A DNA stretch of 64,000 nucleotides from Spinacia oleracea (GCF_020520425.1 NC_079490.1:118502715-118566714); one strand, 5' to 3'; numbered from the stretch's first letter, positions 1-12,058 are shown. The notes: a model not told the origin generated them from the letters alone. Numbers and translations: made by a program.

Positions 1-203
1 TCAGGTATATATATCAATTTCTTTATTTAGTTTTGTTAATTGAAATATCACTAGTTATGTAAGCCTAGCTTTATACAACGTGTAACCGGTTATATATAAA
101 AACTGTCATTACTCATTAGTTAATGATGTTATTAGTTAATGATGTCAAAATAATATTATTTCTGATAGAAAAATACCTAATGTATTTTATTATACCTAAT
201 GAT

Positions 204-522
204 AAAGGTCGCAACATGCGACCTTTAAGCCGTGTCACAATGATGACATGACATGCTTATGTGTCATTATTTAAATTGGAAACTAAAATATTTAACTTAT
301 ATAATCTATTATACATGTTTCAAAAAAGGTAGGAAAATCTTAATATCTAATTGTTTCCTTCTTTATATAGACTACCTTATTTTCATATTTTCATAATAAA
401 AATATTAATTTAATAGTAAAAATATTGTGACGACACATAGCCTACATGACGCTTATATGTAGCAATTAAACTGCGACACCTAAGATTGTGACAACTAAAA
501 ATTATCTCAACTTGCGACCTTT
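204..522. mobile_element. Short TIR element (MITE-like) in peroxidase A intron 1
   Basis: A 319-bp AT-rich segment begins AAAGGTCGCAAC and ends GTTGCGACCTTT-like on the other strand. The first 11 bases are a perfect inverted match, and similarity continues imperfectly inward (GTGTCA/GTGAC blocks). It is flanked by ATGAT on both sides (199-203 and 523-527), a plausible 5-bp target site duplication. It has no coding capacity. The superfamily is not assigned. Confidence 0.55.
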
Positions 523-757
523 ATGATCACCATTTATTATATTCTTATTCGATCTATTTTATGAAATAGAGAGTCTCACAATTCATTATCATATATGTGA
601 GAAATAATAATACAGTTGACATAAGTAACAATATAAGCTTTTTGGTCAAGTTGTCCAATTAACGGGTGATTATGTTACTACGTCCACGGGATAATATACT
701 TGAGAATCAGGTTAATTCGTAGATGATTATCGTTGACTTTTTTTTTAAAATTTCCAG

Positions 758-2929
758 GGATGTGATGGTTCAGTACTGCTGGATGGATCAGCTAGTGGTC
801 CAAGTGAGAAGGAAGCACCTCCGAATTTGACCCTCAGGGCCCAAGCTTTTAAGATCATAAATGATCTACGTGCCCTTGTGCATCAACAATGTGGTCGAGT
901 TGTCTCTTGTGCTGATATCACTGCGCTTGCTGCTCGTGAGTCAGTTTTTCTGGTAACTATTTAAACTCTTAGTGATTACACGCGATCACAACGTACTGTT
1001 TCGTTTTACATGATATATACCGTACCTAATGAATTAGATTTGCTCATTGCTAATCTTCGTTACTCATCATTTGGTAATGGAGTGAGTAACAAAATACTCT
1101 GGTCTCTGGATCAATGGTTACACCCTAGCTTTAAGTATACTCAAGTCAAGTGTATGTAACTAGTGTAACAACTTTCAAATAAAATTAGGTAATAAAACTA
1201 AACTAATGTAGGTGTATCGAAATATAATATTTTTAATCATTTACGCATTTATTATATTTAATTACCGAGTTTTACACTATCATACAAATGATCGAATAAA
1301 TATTTGTTAGATTTAAGTTTCTTTTACAAAAGTTCTTATTTATAAATGGTATACAATAAATATTGTACACTGCATTAAAATTTACTCCGATATAGGTAAA
1401 AGTTATCTATTTTTTATGATAAAATTTTTCATTTTAATAAATGTGATTCTTTCAAAATAGTTAATATTGTATAAATTAATCATTTAACCTTTTAACATAT
1501 GTATCTGTCAACTTTTTTTTCCACAATATATATAAAAGTTAATTAAAATAGAAGTATTAAAAGTTAAAACATGTATGTAAAACGTTTTGAATTTCTTTCG
1601 AAGGTGTGGTATGACTTTTTATTATTGAATTAATTTTATGGTAAAATAAAATACAGTATAATTATAAATGATGTAATGCACAAATGATTACCCTAACCAT
1701 TGCAGATTTGTAGTTGATCATCTTTTACTTTTTGTTTTGTAGCTAGTCAATTTACAGATCGTGGTTATTAATTTCAAATAGGACATGACTAAAAACTTTA
1801 TGACTCAATATTCAAAATCGTCAAACTGTGTTTAAGCAGTTGTTGAACTACGACTTTTAAAACAGATCTAGCTTTTAATATCATACTAGTTAGTTTGTAC
1901 CCGTGCATTATTATCACGGGATATTTATAAAATTAAAAAGCAAATAAAAAACATTAATTTTAGTTTCATTCTTTATTTATATTATTATTTCAATTGACTA
2001 AAGTTTTAAATATTTTTCTTTTTTTGTTAGTATTTTTTTCCTCTTGTTGATAATTTAATTTCATACTTTGGTAGTTTCCTATTTGGTTCAGTAGGAAATT
2101 AAAGGTGATGATGCATGTGGAGTATTGTTGTTTGAGAATTGGGGTTTTGAAGACCTCTCATTTCTCACCACTCTACTTTAATAATATAGATATTTTGATT
2201 TTTGGGTATAATAATTTTGTTTGTATGGCATGGTAATTGATGTTAAAAAAGTTAGACAAGTATTAACCTTAGAATTTCAAAATTTGTAATATGAATTTCC
2301 AGGCCGGTGGACCATTCTACTGGGTTCCCTTAGGAAGAAGGGACGGTCTAAACTTTGCTACACTAAGCGATACATTAGCCAATCTACCACCTCCTTCTTT
2401 TAACACTGGGCAACTCCTTGATTCATTAGCCAACAAAAAATTGAATGCCACGGATCTCGTGGCCCTCTCAGGAGGACACACCATCGGAATTAGCCATTGC
2501 ACATCTTTTACCGATAGACTCTACCCTACTCAAGACCCTACAATGGCCCAAACCTTTGCTAACAACCTTAAGGTCACTTGTCCAACTGCAACCACTAATG
2601 CCACTACCAATTTGGACATTCGTACTCCTAATGTTTTCGACAACAAGTACTATATTGACCTTATGAACCGCCAAGGCTTGTTCACTTCTGATCAAGATTT
2701 GTATACTGATTCAAGGACTAAGGATATTGTCACAAGCTTTGCCCTCAACCAGAATTTGTTCTTTCAGAAGTTCATCGATGCAATGGTTAAAATGGGCCAA
2801 CTTAATGTATTGACCGGTACACAAGGGGAAATTCGCGCCAATTGCTCCGTAAGGAATGCTAATAGTAATCTACATCTCAAGTCTGTAGTGGAAATCGATC
2901 AAGAACAACAAACATTGTCACAGTTTTAA
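758..2929 (+). CDS. Class III peroxidase, gene A (partial; exons 2 and 3)
   Basis: Secretory plant haem peroxidase, which oxidises phenolic substrates with H2O2 in the cell wall or vacuole. Two coding exons are visible: 758-952 (65 codons, starting GCDGSVLLDG after a TTTCCAG acceptor, with GT donor at 953) and 2303-2929 (208 codons plus stop). Exon 2 has the distal calcium and disulphide segment (GCDGS, VVSCADI). Exon 3 has the proximal haem-ligand motif VALSGGHTIGISHC and a C-terminal tail after the usual NCS region. The exon carrying the distal Arg/His (RLHFHDC in gene B) must lie left of position 1, since intron 1 runs off the window. Exons 2 and 3 have exactly the same lengths as in gene B, so the two are tandem duplicates. 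Intron 2 is 1350 bp here against 265 bp in B. The intron that often splits the exon encoding the proximal His is absent. No stop or frameshift is seen. A possible poly(A) signal lies near 3053. It resembles the peroxidase 12 group; exact orthology is unknown. Confidence 0.9.
1884..2190. repeat. Possible non-autonomous repeat in peroxidase A intron 2
   Basis: Intron 2 is much longer than in gene B. Part of the extra length looks like a dispersed repeat, starting near ACTAGTTAGTTTGTACCCGT with a short CCCGTGC...CACGGG dyad and ending near an AATAATATAGATA stretch. No target duplication or terminal repeat is clear. The rest of the intron is plain AT-rich DNA with nothing recognised. Confidence 0.25.
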
Positions 2930-3004
2930 GAACGTACTTGTTCTTGAATTTTTAATTAAGTGGATCGGATCGAGTTCTACATTTTATGAATGTTTCATGT
3001 TTAT

Positions 3005-3345
3005 GCGTAAGGATGTTTATTGTATGTGTGTTTTTATTTCTATGAATTATTATTGAATAAGATGGATTCTAATATCAATGAATTTCCATGTATTATAGGG
3101 CCAATACTACTTATGGTATACCTTTATTCTGCCCTATATCTAATTTGTACTAAGTGTTGCATATTGTTTCCATATATATGCTTGTGGTCGTTGTGGAACT
3201 ATATTGTACAGTCGAGGGATGATGAGTCCTTTGAACAAATGGTGTTTAACAGGAATGCATTTGTATGTATATTTGTAAACAAAATCAATATCCATTACCA
3301 TGTGAATGCTAGTTCAATCCAAATCGTCGCATTTTCTTTATAATT
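3005..3345 (+). repeat. 3' flank of peroxidase A (duplicated flank, copy 1)
   Basis: From GCGTAAGGATGTTTATTGTATGTG onward, about 340 bp match 10990-11375 by eye with small indels. Shared blocks include CTAATATCAATGAATT, AATACT(T)ATGGTATA and GTCGAGGGATGATGAGT. It holds the transcript end of gene A (AATAAG near 3053) and downstream DNA. The match shows that the duplication unit of the peroxidase cluster extended beyond the coding exons. Confidence 0.7.
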
Positions 3346-4020
3346 TTGTTTACGATTATCCATTACTACTTGGGGGTGCAGTGCGCGTGCCTCGCAAATT
3401 TGATGGTGCAGGCGTGTGCACCGTGCTCTAGGTGCACCGGAAATAAAACTACATAAAAAACACATAAAACGCGCGTGTTTCATTAAAATCCGGGAACAAA
3501 AGAACATTTTTCTTGAACAAAAGAACATTAAAGGCTCTTTTCTTTTCAGCTCTGTTTTTCGCGTTTTTTATTCGATTTGCTTTCTTCTTGTGATATATAT
3601 TCTTCTAGATTTTATGTTTTGAACTCAAATTGTGAAGAGGAGAGAGAAAGTATGAACTAGGTTTTCTAAAATGGTTCTTAGAGAGAGAAAGTAGTGAAAA
3701 TTCCCAAAAATTCGTTGATTTTTCTACTTCAACATCAAATTAAATAGATTATTTTTCTTCAAATCTGAATTCTGCAACTGATAATCAGATTTTGGGAGGT
3801 AATTTTTCAATTTTGAAATAACAAATTCTATGTTTTGATGATTTTGATTTTGTAATAATCGTGCATGTGTTTGATTATTTTGATGACTTTGTTTTTGTAA
3901 TAATCGAATTTTGAAGGTTTTGATGATTTTAATGAATCAAATTATGTAACAACACGTTAATTTCGTTGAAATCGCTGATTTTGAAGATTTTTATTATATA
4001 ATTACAATTTTTTTTTCCAG

Positions 4021-4144
4021 AAAAGAACAGTTTTACTTATTAAAAGAACATATGCTCGTATTAAAAGAACAGTTTTACTTATTAAAAGAACATATGCTCG
4101 TATTAAAAGAACAGTTTCTTTATGCTCTTATTAAAAGAACAGTT
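4021..4144 (+). repeat. 42-bp tandem repeat with AAAAGAACA motifs
   Basis: AAAAGAACAGTTTT recurs at 4021, 4063 and 4105, a 42-bp period, followed by a shortened copy at about 4133. Each unit holds two AAAAGAACA motifs spaced about 21 bases apart. It belongs to the left subterminal region of the unclassified element. Confidence 0.7.
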
Positions 4145-5223
4145 TCATTATAGTAGAAAAATAGACCATTTGCGTTTCATAATTTGTTCTTTCATTCTAT
4201 TGTGTTCTTTTTTTTTTTTTTCAATTTCATTTGCGTTTCATAACTTGTTCTTTTTATTTTATTGTGTTATTTTTCTTCTTACTTTTTATTTATCCTTTGT
4301 TCTTTTGATTGCGTTCTTTTTCTTGGTTTTATACATGTTAACCTATTATTTTTTTCAGATATTATGAATAATGTGCTTGATAATTCATAACAGAATGATG
4401 AAAATGATGATTCCGAATCATATATTATTGTTGGACAAGGTACTTGACTTGTTCTTTTAGTCTCTCTATTTGTTCTTTTAGTCTTTTCATTTGTTATTTT
4501 TATAATATTCTGTTAAAAGAACAAAATAAAAACACGTGCATAGTTCTCATTATGCACTCTTAAGAATTTTTCCTTTCTCCTTCTCTGTTATTCTTAGATT
4601 CTACTTCCTATTTTTTCATTTTCTATTTTTCAACAACTATATATATAATAATTGTACTTATGAATCATAACCATTAGTCATTTTAGAAATACATTTTAGA
4701 GAGAGAAAGAGGAGAGGATTTATATTCTCTCAACATAAGAGAGATTTTTTGAGAGAGAAAGAGTGAGATGGTGAGTGAAAGAGTAAAAAAAAAAAATTCT
4801 CCTTATTCTCTCTCTAAAACTCCTTCTGAATGTTTCTCCTTTGTTCAAAATGAGTGAATTAAGAAAAACACTAGTTCAATTTGGCTAATTTTCGAAGCAA
4901 GAGCATATCTGGAGAGCGTGATATTTTCCGAGGATTGAGATCAGTTTTTGAAGATTTATTAAAAGATATTGATGCTCCTAATAAATGTTGATCAAGTGTT
5001 TAAGGTACGTTTCCTTGTTCTTTCCTCTAATGTTCTTTTCAAATTGTAATGTTCTTTTCACAACTTACTTTTACTGTGGCATCAACATAGTTTGTTATTT
5101 TAAATCAACATAGTTTGTTCTTTTATATCAACGTACATAGATTGTTAAAAAAAGAACATATAATGGTTTGAAAAGAACACATAACACTTAAAAAAGAACA
5201 TAGTCTGATTCGTGGTAAAAGAA

Positions 5224-5502
5224 CAAAAATACTTTAAAAAAAATATAGATTTAGTTTTAAGTGCATCAAAAAATCGTCGTTTCGTCTTTTTTTAATTAGA
5301 ACATAAAATCGTTTGAATAGAACAAATAACAATAAAAGAACATAGAGCTGTTGTGTTGGATAAGAACAAAAATACATTTAAATAAAAATATAGATCTAGT
5401 TTTAAGTGCATCAAAATATCGTCGTTTTTGTCTTTTTAATTAGAACACTAAGTGGTTTGAAAAGAACAAATACAACTAATAAAAGAACATAGATTTGTTG
5501 TT
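5224..5502 (+). repeat. Two-copy tandem repeat of about 143 bp
   Basis: The segment 5224-5366 is repeated at 5367-5502 with scattered mismatches. Shared blocks include AGTTTTAAGTGCATCAAAA, ATCGTCGTTT and TAAAAGAACATAGA. The second copy ends at the LINE insertion site. It is part of the left AAAGAACA-rich region. Confidence 0.65.
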
Positions 5503-5659
5503 CTTTTTTTTTGCTAAGCAAGTGAGAGATAATATTAATGATCAAACAAGATTACAACTTAAGCTAACTCCAAGCAATAAGAACCAACTAGGTTGGACCC
5601 TATCAACAAGAAGCAGCAGAAAACAAGCTATACAAAACTGCCCCCAACTACAGCTATAC

Positions 5660-8600
5660 TCACAAAGACATAAACCAATTACTATCCTTTCTACTGATAC
5701 TCTTAGGCAAAACAGTTTGAATTCCCCCTCTCACCACTTGCTTCAACTTAGACACTGTGTGATTCACAGTAGGAACACAATTCTCCCAAAAGCTATTATT
5801 CCTACATTTCCAAATCAGATACACTGCTGCTACTATGGCTGTATAACAGACCTGTTTTCTGAACTTGGACATTATGCTATGCCCAACTTGTCTAACCAGC
5901 TGAGTCAAAGTGCTGCTCACAAAAGAAACACCTAGCCAATCTTTAACTGCTCTGAGGCATTCTGCACTGTAAAATGCACTGAAAAAACAAATGTTGATGG
6001 GTTTCATCACCCTGATCACAAATCAAACAATTAGCAGATTGACTGACTCCAATTCTGGCCAACTTTGAAGTGGTCTGCAGTCTTGATTGTATGGCTAACC
6101 AGCCAATAAATCTGTGCTTGGGAATATTCAATCTGTTCCACACCATCTTGTCCCAGTGCACTCTAGGTTTAGTCCCAACTAATTTCTCATAAACCTGTTT
6201 CACAAAGTAAACAGACATAGCCTCAAAATCTGGTTGAGTGTAAAACTGTTTCAGTTGTTCTTTTGTCTTACAAATTTGCTTCCAATACCAACTTGCAGAA
6301 ACAGGAGCTTGATACTCTCACCAATCCCCATCTTTGAGATACACAGAAGTGATCCATTTGATCCACACATTATCTTGTTTGGTAACTATTGCCCAAACAT
6401 ATTTACCCATTGCTGCAATGTTCGATAGAAGGATATCTCTAAACCCCAAACCACCAGCTTGCTTCCCACAACAAGTGTTCTCCCAGGCAATATTGCTAGG
6501 TTTCTGACTATAAGCTTGGCCACTCCACAGGAATGCCCTACAAATCTTAACAATTTCCTGCAACACACTCTTTGGCAACACATAAATCTGAGCCCAGTAA
6601 ATGTGCAAACTCAGTAGTACAGAATTGATCAATTGCATTCTTGCTGAATAAGAGAGATTTTTGGAACTCCATGTCTTGATTCTGGCTATGATTTTATCCA
6701 CTAAATGGCTACACTGTGCAACCGAAATCTTTTTAGAACATATTGGAACACCCAGATACTTAAAGGGAAGCATACTTCTGGCAAAACCAGAAACATCTAC
6801 TACTCTCTGAACATCTCTTTCTGGCATACCATAACAGTAAATAGAAGACTTCCTTTGGTTAGCTTTAAGACCAGAAGAATTGGAGAACAGCTTAAAAGCT
6901 TGTAAAAGTAACAAGATAGAAGGATAATCACCCTTACAACAGAGAATCAGATCATCAGCAAAGCACACGTGAGTGAGTTTAATCTCCTTACACCTGGGAT
7001 GGAAGCTGAAAGAAGGCAAAGCACACATTCTATGCAAGATTCTGGACAGATATTCCATACAAATGACAAATAAGAGGGGGGAGATAGGATCACCTTGCCT
7101 CAAACCTCTCTTGGACTTAAAAAAGCCATGCATAGAGCCATTAAACATCAGAGAAAACATTGGGGTAGAAACACATTGCATAACAAGATCCACAAACTGT
7201 TGGGTGAACTCCAAATATTCTAACATTTCCTGGAGAAACTGCCAGTCTACAGTATCATATGCATTTTACAAATCAATTTTCATGAGACAGCTAGGCTTCA
7301 CACCCTTCCTTCCATATGCCTCATCAAGTCTTGAACCACCATGATGTTATGCACTATGAATCTACCATGAACAAATCCACCTTGGTTTTCAAGAATAAGA
7401 TCAGGCAGCACCTGTCTAAGCCTCCCACACAAAACCTTTGTGATACATTTATACAAAGTAATACAGCAAGAAATAGGCCTGAATTCACTCACATCTTTAG
7501 GACATTTGGTTTTAGGAATTAAGGTGATGACTGTATGATTCAGCTCTTTCAAAATTCTACCATGTTGCAGCATATCTAAAACAGCTTCTACAACTTCATT
7601 TCCAACAATATGCCATGAATCCTTGTAGAAATGAGAACCAAACCCATCTGGGCTAGGGGCTTTGGCACCTGGAATAGAGAAAAGAGCAGCTTTAACTTCC
7701 TCTGCAATATAAGGGGAATTAAGAATTGCTTTGTGATGAGTTTGACAAACAGGACCTAGCTGCACCACTTGTTTGATAACTGGAGTTCTAGATTCATGCT
7801 GACTCCCCAATAACTTCTTATAATAATCCAGAAAAGCACCAGAAACCTCAACAGGATTATCCCTCCACACACCATCCATATCATGGATGCTATAGATTTG
7901 ATTTTTCACATTTCTACTTCTGATGCTCTGATGGAACAAAGCAGTGTTTTCATCACCATCCCTCAACCATGCCATCTTTGCTTTTTGGCTCAAAAACTCC
8001 AAATAGATTTTGTGTTTAACTCTATACTCCTGAATGGCTCTTAATTCTGCATCAGCTAATTCCATATTAGTGGGATTCTTATGCATAGCTTCCTGAGCCT
8101 CAATTAGCTCATGATAAGCTTTCAAATCAGCAGCTTGAACATCAGAAAAACCAGTTTTATTCAGCTCTTTGAGGGCCAGCTTAACTCTCTTCAATTTACT
8201 AGCTACAATGAACATTTTGCTCCCTCTAATCTGGGTGTTCCAGGCTGACTGAACAGTTTCAGTAAAAACAGGAGAGGCTTTCCACATGGTAAAATACTTG
8301 AAAGGTTTCTTTCCCCCATCAGCTCTAGGATATACAGTGAGAAGACCAGGTGAGTGATCAAATTGTCCTTCAGGTAAGAAGAAAACTTCAGCTTCAGGAT
8401 AGCTCTCTTGCCATGCCTGATTAGCTAATATTCTATCAATCTTTGAGAACACTCTCTTATCACCTTGTTGCTTATTGTTCCAAGTAAACAAATTACCAAC
8501 ACACTTTAGATCTTCCATACCACAAGTGTGCATACAACTACAAATATCCAAAATTTCACTCTGTCTCACAGGAGCACCAATCCTTTCCTCAGTGGCCATT

Positions 8601-9028
8601 ACACAGTTGAAATCACCACACAAAATCCAAGGATCAGACACATTCAGCAATCTTAAATCTCTCCATAATTCTTGCCACAGAACAGGATCATTATGAGCAT
8701 AAATGAATGTGCAATAAAAACTAATCATACCACTAATAGGAGTGACATGACAGTGCAAAAACTGACTAGAAGCAGCAACAATATTAACATTAAAGCTCCC
8801 AGCCTTCCAAGCAACTACAATTCTACCACCAGCATGATAACTAGCATTACTAGTAAAACACCATTGTGCAAAAACTTTTTGATAAAGCTTACCCAAATTG
8901 GACAGCTTCACCTTGTGCTCCAGAAGTCCTATCAATCCCACCTCAAATTTCTGAATGAAATGTTTAACTGCATTCTGTTTGTGAAGTGAGTTGAGACCTC
9001 TGACATTCCAAGCAGCTACTCTATCCAT
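5660..9028 (-). pseudogene. LINE ORF2 (endonuclease, reverse transcriptase, zf-RVT), broken
   Basis: From the minus-strand ATG at 9028: an apurinic-type endonuclease (AWNVRGLN start, ILCGDFNCV, DHSPGLL) within the first 230 residues. The reverse transcriptase follows, with FADDL catalytic box and GLRQGDPISPLLF. A C-terminal zinc-ribbon RT-associated region follows (LICDQGDETHQHLFFQC). Breaks seen: a one-base loss near 7310 followed by an in-frame TAA near 7268, an in-frame TGA in place of Trp near 6318, and a frameshift near 5970. The frames on each side read as one continuous L1 pol. The catalytic residues of the endonuclease and RT remain, but no full protein can be made. Confidence 0.9.
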
Positions 9029-10351
9029 TAGGGTGAGAAGGGTCCCCCCTTCCAGTAGTTACATCCCTTTGTTCAACACAGTTGTTTTCATCACCATCAA
9101 TACTTGAATCTCCAATTAATCTGGTGTCCAAGATCTGAAACACATTAGATGTTCTAACTGGACTTCTTGGAGATGTTCTCACCCTTATAGGTCTTAATGA
9201 TCTCTGAAACCCTTCTGGATCCATCACTGGACTTGTTGGTTTCTCAATAGGGGCTGCCTGAACTTGCTTAGATTTCTGCACCCACACTCTCTTAGACTTA
9301 CCCTGCCTACAATCCTCCTGCAAATGACCAATCATCTTGCATTTTGAACACCTTGTAGGTTCCTTTCATAGTACACTCCTACCCTCACCATCATTCCATT
9401 CTCATCCCTAAAAGAAATCCATTCTGGAAACTCCTGTGACAATGGGACATCCACCAATATTCTGGCAAATTGGATTTTATCCCTATTGATTGTAGCTTGA
9501 TCCCTCTTAATGGGTTTCCCTAGCTGGCATACAATTTTGAACAGAGCTTTTTCTCCCCAGTATTTGAAGTTAAGTTTCAATTGTAACCAGATAGGCACAG
9601 ATTTCACATCCTCCTTATCCATGTCCATATCAGAACTCCATGGTTTCATAATGAGTGGTTTGTTGTCAAAGAAAAAATGTCCAGATAAGACCTTATCCCT
9701 AGCATCCATGGTTAAGAATCTAACCAGAAAAATACCCCTCTTCACCATAACCACCTTGTCAACCTTCAAATGCTTCCAGATACGCCTAATGAATCCCTCC
9801 ATAACATTAATAAGAGGATTAGCACCCACAACATAGCAGACTACAGATGACATCCAAAAATCAACCTCTTCTTGAATATCATCCAAATCAATTTCAACTG
9901 GACTATTAGGGGAATTAATCGAACCAATCACATCATCAGGATCATTCGCATTCACAGTATTAGTATTATTCGCATTATCATTATCAGCCTCTGTATGAAC
10001 TGAATCATCAATAGAGCTAGCATCAACCAAAGTTTCATCAAGAAGAATAGGGATTGTACCTACATCCAAGTTGCTTCTGGATTGTAATCGGCTCGCACTA
10101 CCATTAGAATGTATTGCCTGCAGATAATCATTGAAAGAATGCCGCAATTCAGAGCGAAGTTGGAGATGTTGTAAACTCGACTTCGGCGTCAACACTTCAT
10201 TCTCAGTACCAAAATCAATAGCTTCCACCCCAAGAACTTCTTCCAAAGAGCGAGTTTTCAGAGCTTGAGAATCAGATGATGGTCCTCGAGGTTTCGACTT
10301 GCCATTTCCATGCTTGTTTCCCTGATTTTTCGAACCAGACTTTCTTGCCAT
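9021..10351 (-). pseudogene. LINE ORF1 (DUF4283-like plus zinc knuckle), frameshifted
   Basis: Nucleic-acid-binding ORF1 protein of a plant L1 element. The 5' frame (339 codons, 10351 to 9332) opens with a basic MARKSGSKNQG start and an acidic, Asn-rich middle. It then has a DUF4283-type domain around residues 170-330 (RIWKHLKVDKVV, VPIWLQLKLNFKYW). A single-base frameshift near 9335-9370 moves the rest into the next frame. There a CCHC-type zinc knuckle (CSKCKMIGHLQEDC) and a basic tail follow. The stop overlaps the ORF2 start. Domain order matches plant L1 ORF1; the frameshift makes it a pseudogene. Confidence 0.85.
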
Positions 10352-10989
10352 GGCGAAGGTGCACGATAAGCTATCATGCGCCCGAGAGAAACTTGGAGAG
10401 AAAGTCAGGGAAACTTATTTTACCATAGAGTTGTTGTTCTTTTTGTCCCTTTCATTCTATTAATTTGTTTGATAAGGAAAAAGAAAATGTTGTTCTTTTT
10501 CATGTGTTTTGTTCTATTGTTCTTTGTTTTTTTGTCTTTTTAAAAAAAAAATTGAGTTTTTGTTATTTTATTTTTCTTTTGATTTTGTTCTTTTTTTAAC
10601 GATTTTGTGTTTTTTTTAACTTTTTTACTGTTTTTTAATTTTTTATAATATTATCGATAATAATGTTTTTTTTTGTTTTTCTGTTGCATTTTTCACATGA
10701 TGTTCTTTTTGTAAAATAGTTGTTCTTTTTATAGTGTATCAGGAGAGAGAATATGTTATTTTAAATTTTGTACATTTTCTTTAGTTTTTTAACATTAGTG
10801 TTCTTTTCAGCTTTTGGTTAATGTTCTTTTCGTTTACTCTATTATGTTCTTTCTGTTTAGTTTCTTATGTTCCTTTTTGTATTTTTTTGTTTTTTGTGTT
10901 TTCTTTTAATGTATTTGCGTTTTGGTGCAGGTGCACGTATATCTACGTGCAGGCCCCTGCACCATCCGCGCGTTGCGCATGCCTAGCTC

Positions 10990-11375
10990 CTACGCGTAAG
11001 GAGGTTTATTGTATGTGTGTTTTATTCTTCAGTAAGAACTATTATGAATAAAATTAAATATAATATCAATGAATTATTTTAAGGGTAGTCCTCTTGTGTT
11101 ATAGCTAGGGCCAAATGCCAATACTTATGGTATATATATAGCGTTGTTCAATTCCTATCTAATTTCTACCAAATGTTGTATTATTTCCTTATTCTAGACT
11201 TAAATGTTTCATACAATCATACATAGGCACATTATTGCTCTTGTGTAACTATCGTAATGTCGAGGGATGATGAGTTCTTTGAATGATGTTAATGAAAATG
11301 ATTTTGCAAATTAAATTTGTAAGGAAAATCAATTTTCATTAATGCTACTTTACTGCCAATACAATTGCCGTTTTT
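10990..11375 (+). repeat. Orphan copy of a peroxidase 3' flank (duplicated flank, copy 2)
   Basis: It matches the DNA downstream of peroxidase A (3005-3345), including an AATAAA at about 11045 where A has AATAAG. No peroxidase exon lies upstream of it; the unclassified element abuts directly. The 3' flank of gene B is different, so this is not B's own tail. It most simply marks the end of a third tandem peroxidase copy whose body was lost or replaced. Confidence 0.6.
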
Positions 11376-11978
11376 GCTTCATCAATTTTCATTACACGCG
11401 AGTATCTATTACCACTCTTGGGGTGGTAATGGGTGGAAATGAAAATATAAGAATAAATTACAAGTTTAGGATAATACGTACTATATATGCATCACCATGG
11501 AGATTATAATCTTACTCCCCCTCCTAAATTTACTTGAAATAATTATTGGCTACCAAAATGGTTGTAAAGAGTGTTAGTTGAAAAGAGAGCCCAAATTCCC
11601 CCTCCCTTTCTTTCCCCTCCCATCCTCCTCTTTCACTTCCCTTTTATTTTAGTTATCCAAACGCAATGTAAATGTATTGATATTATACACTTGCATATAT
11701 GTTACACATGTATTCAAGACTTTATGTGCATTCCGCAACAAACAAAAGAGAATAGAGAATGCTTTCAAGTTTGTGTCGTACCATACGCAAGATTTATGAG
11801 TTTATGACCGAACGAAGAGGAAGATAAACCCTACGGACATACGCATGATAGTCATTCACGTGAGATAATTATGATTTTAAACTTTAGTCAAATTTAGAAA
11901 TTTCAACTAATTAAGTAATAAAATAAAACAGTAACAAAATAATTAACGTCATATATATAACTCTTTTAATTTCCCCCT
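11376..11978. other. Upstream region of peroxidase B, no gene seen
   Basis: AT-rich DNA with a C/T-rich tract at about 11600-11650. The short reading frames here have no recognisable domain. It probably includes the distal promoter of gene B; no further site is supported. Confidence 0.4.
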
Positions 11979-11986
11979 TATAAATA
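11979..11986 (+). promoter_or_regulatory. TATA box of peroxidase B
   Basis: TATAAATA in a C-rich to AT-rich transition, 73 bases before the ATG at 12059. That spacing fits a transcription start near 12010-12020 and a short leader that ends in an A-rich tract. It is read by consensus only. Confidence 0.65.
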
Positions 11987-12058
11987 GGGCTATGCAATGG
12001 GCAATGTCTAAAATACAAGAAAAGGAATACGTGAAAAATAAAAAAAAAATAAAAAAAA

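Larger units (their letters stand above)
5509..10423 (-). mobile_element. Near full-length L1-type LINE, minus strand
   Basis: Non-LTR retrotransposon of about 4.9 kb. Its 3' end is the short poly(A) read as T at 5509-5513, and its 5' end is near 10423. It is bounded by 20-bp target site duplications at 5489-5508 and 10424-10443 that differ at one base. The order on the minus strand is a short 5' UTR, ORF1 (10351 to 9021), ORF2 (9028 to 5660) and a 3' UTR of about 150 bp. ORF1 and ORF2 overlap by 8 bases. Several frameshifts and stops make it non-autonomous now. The well-kept duplications show a clean target-primed insertion into the AAAGAACA-rich element. Confidence 0.9.
3376..10990. mobile_element. 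Unclassified element with subterminal AAAGAACA motifs, containing a LINE
   Basis: This block separates the two copies of the peroxidase 3' flank. Both ends are short GC-rich tracts (3376-3435 and 10930-10985) inside AT-rich DNA. They share GATGGTGCAGG in inverted orientation (3402-3412 and 10956-10966), each some 25 bases from the apparent border. Next to each end are hundreds of bases packed with AAAGAACA or its complement TGTTCTTT. That looks like the subterminal motif clusters of DNA transposons, or a Helitron-like element. No transposase was found outside the inserted LINE, and neither border nor superfamily is certain. Confidence 0.4.

Noticed and set aside
4122..4367. 81-codon Phe/Leu-rich frame in the AAAGAACA-rich arm
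   Set aside because: Composition follows the TGTTCTTT motif. No domain is seen and no counterpart was found in the other arm.
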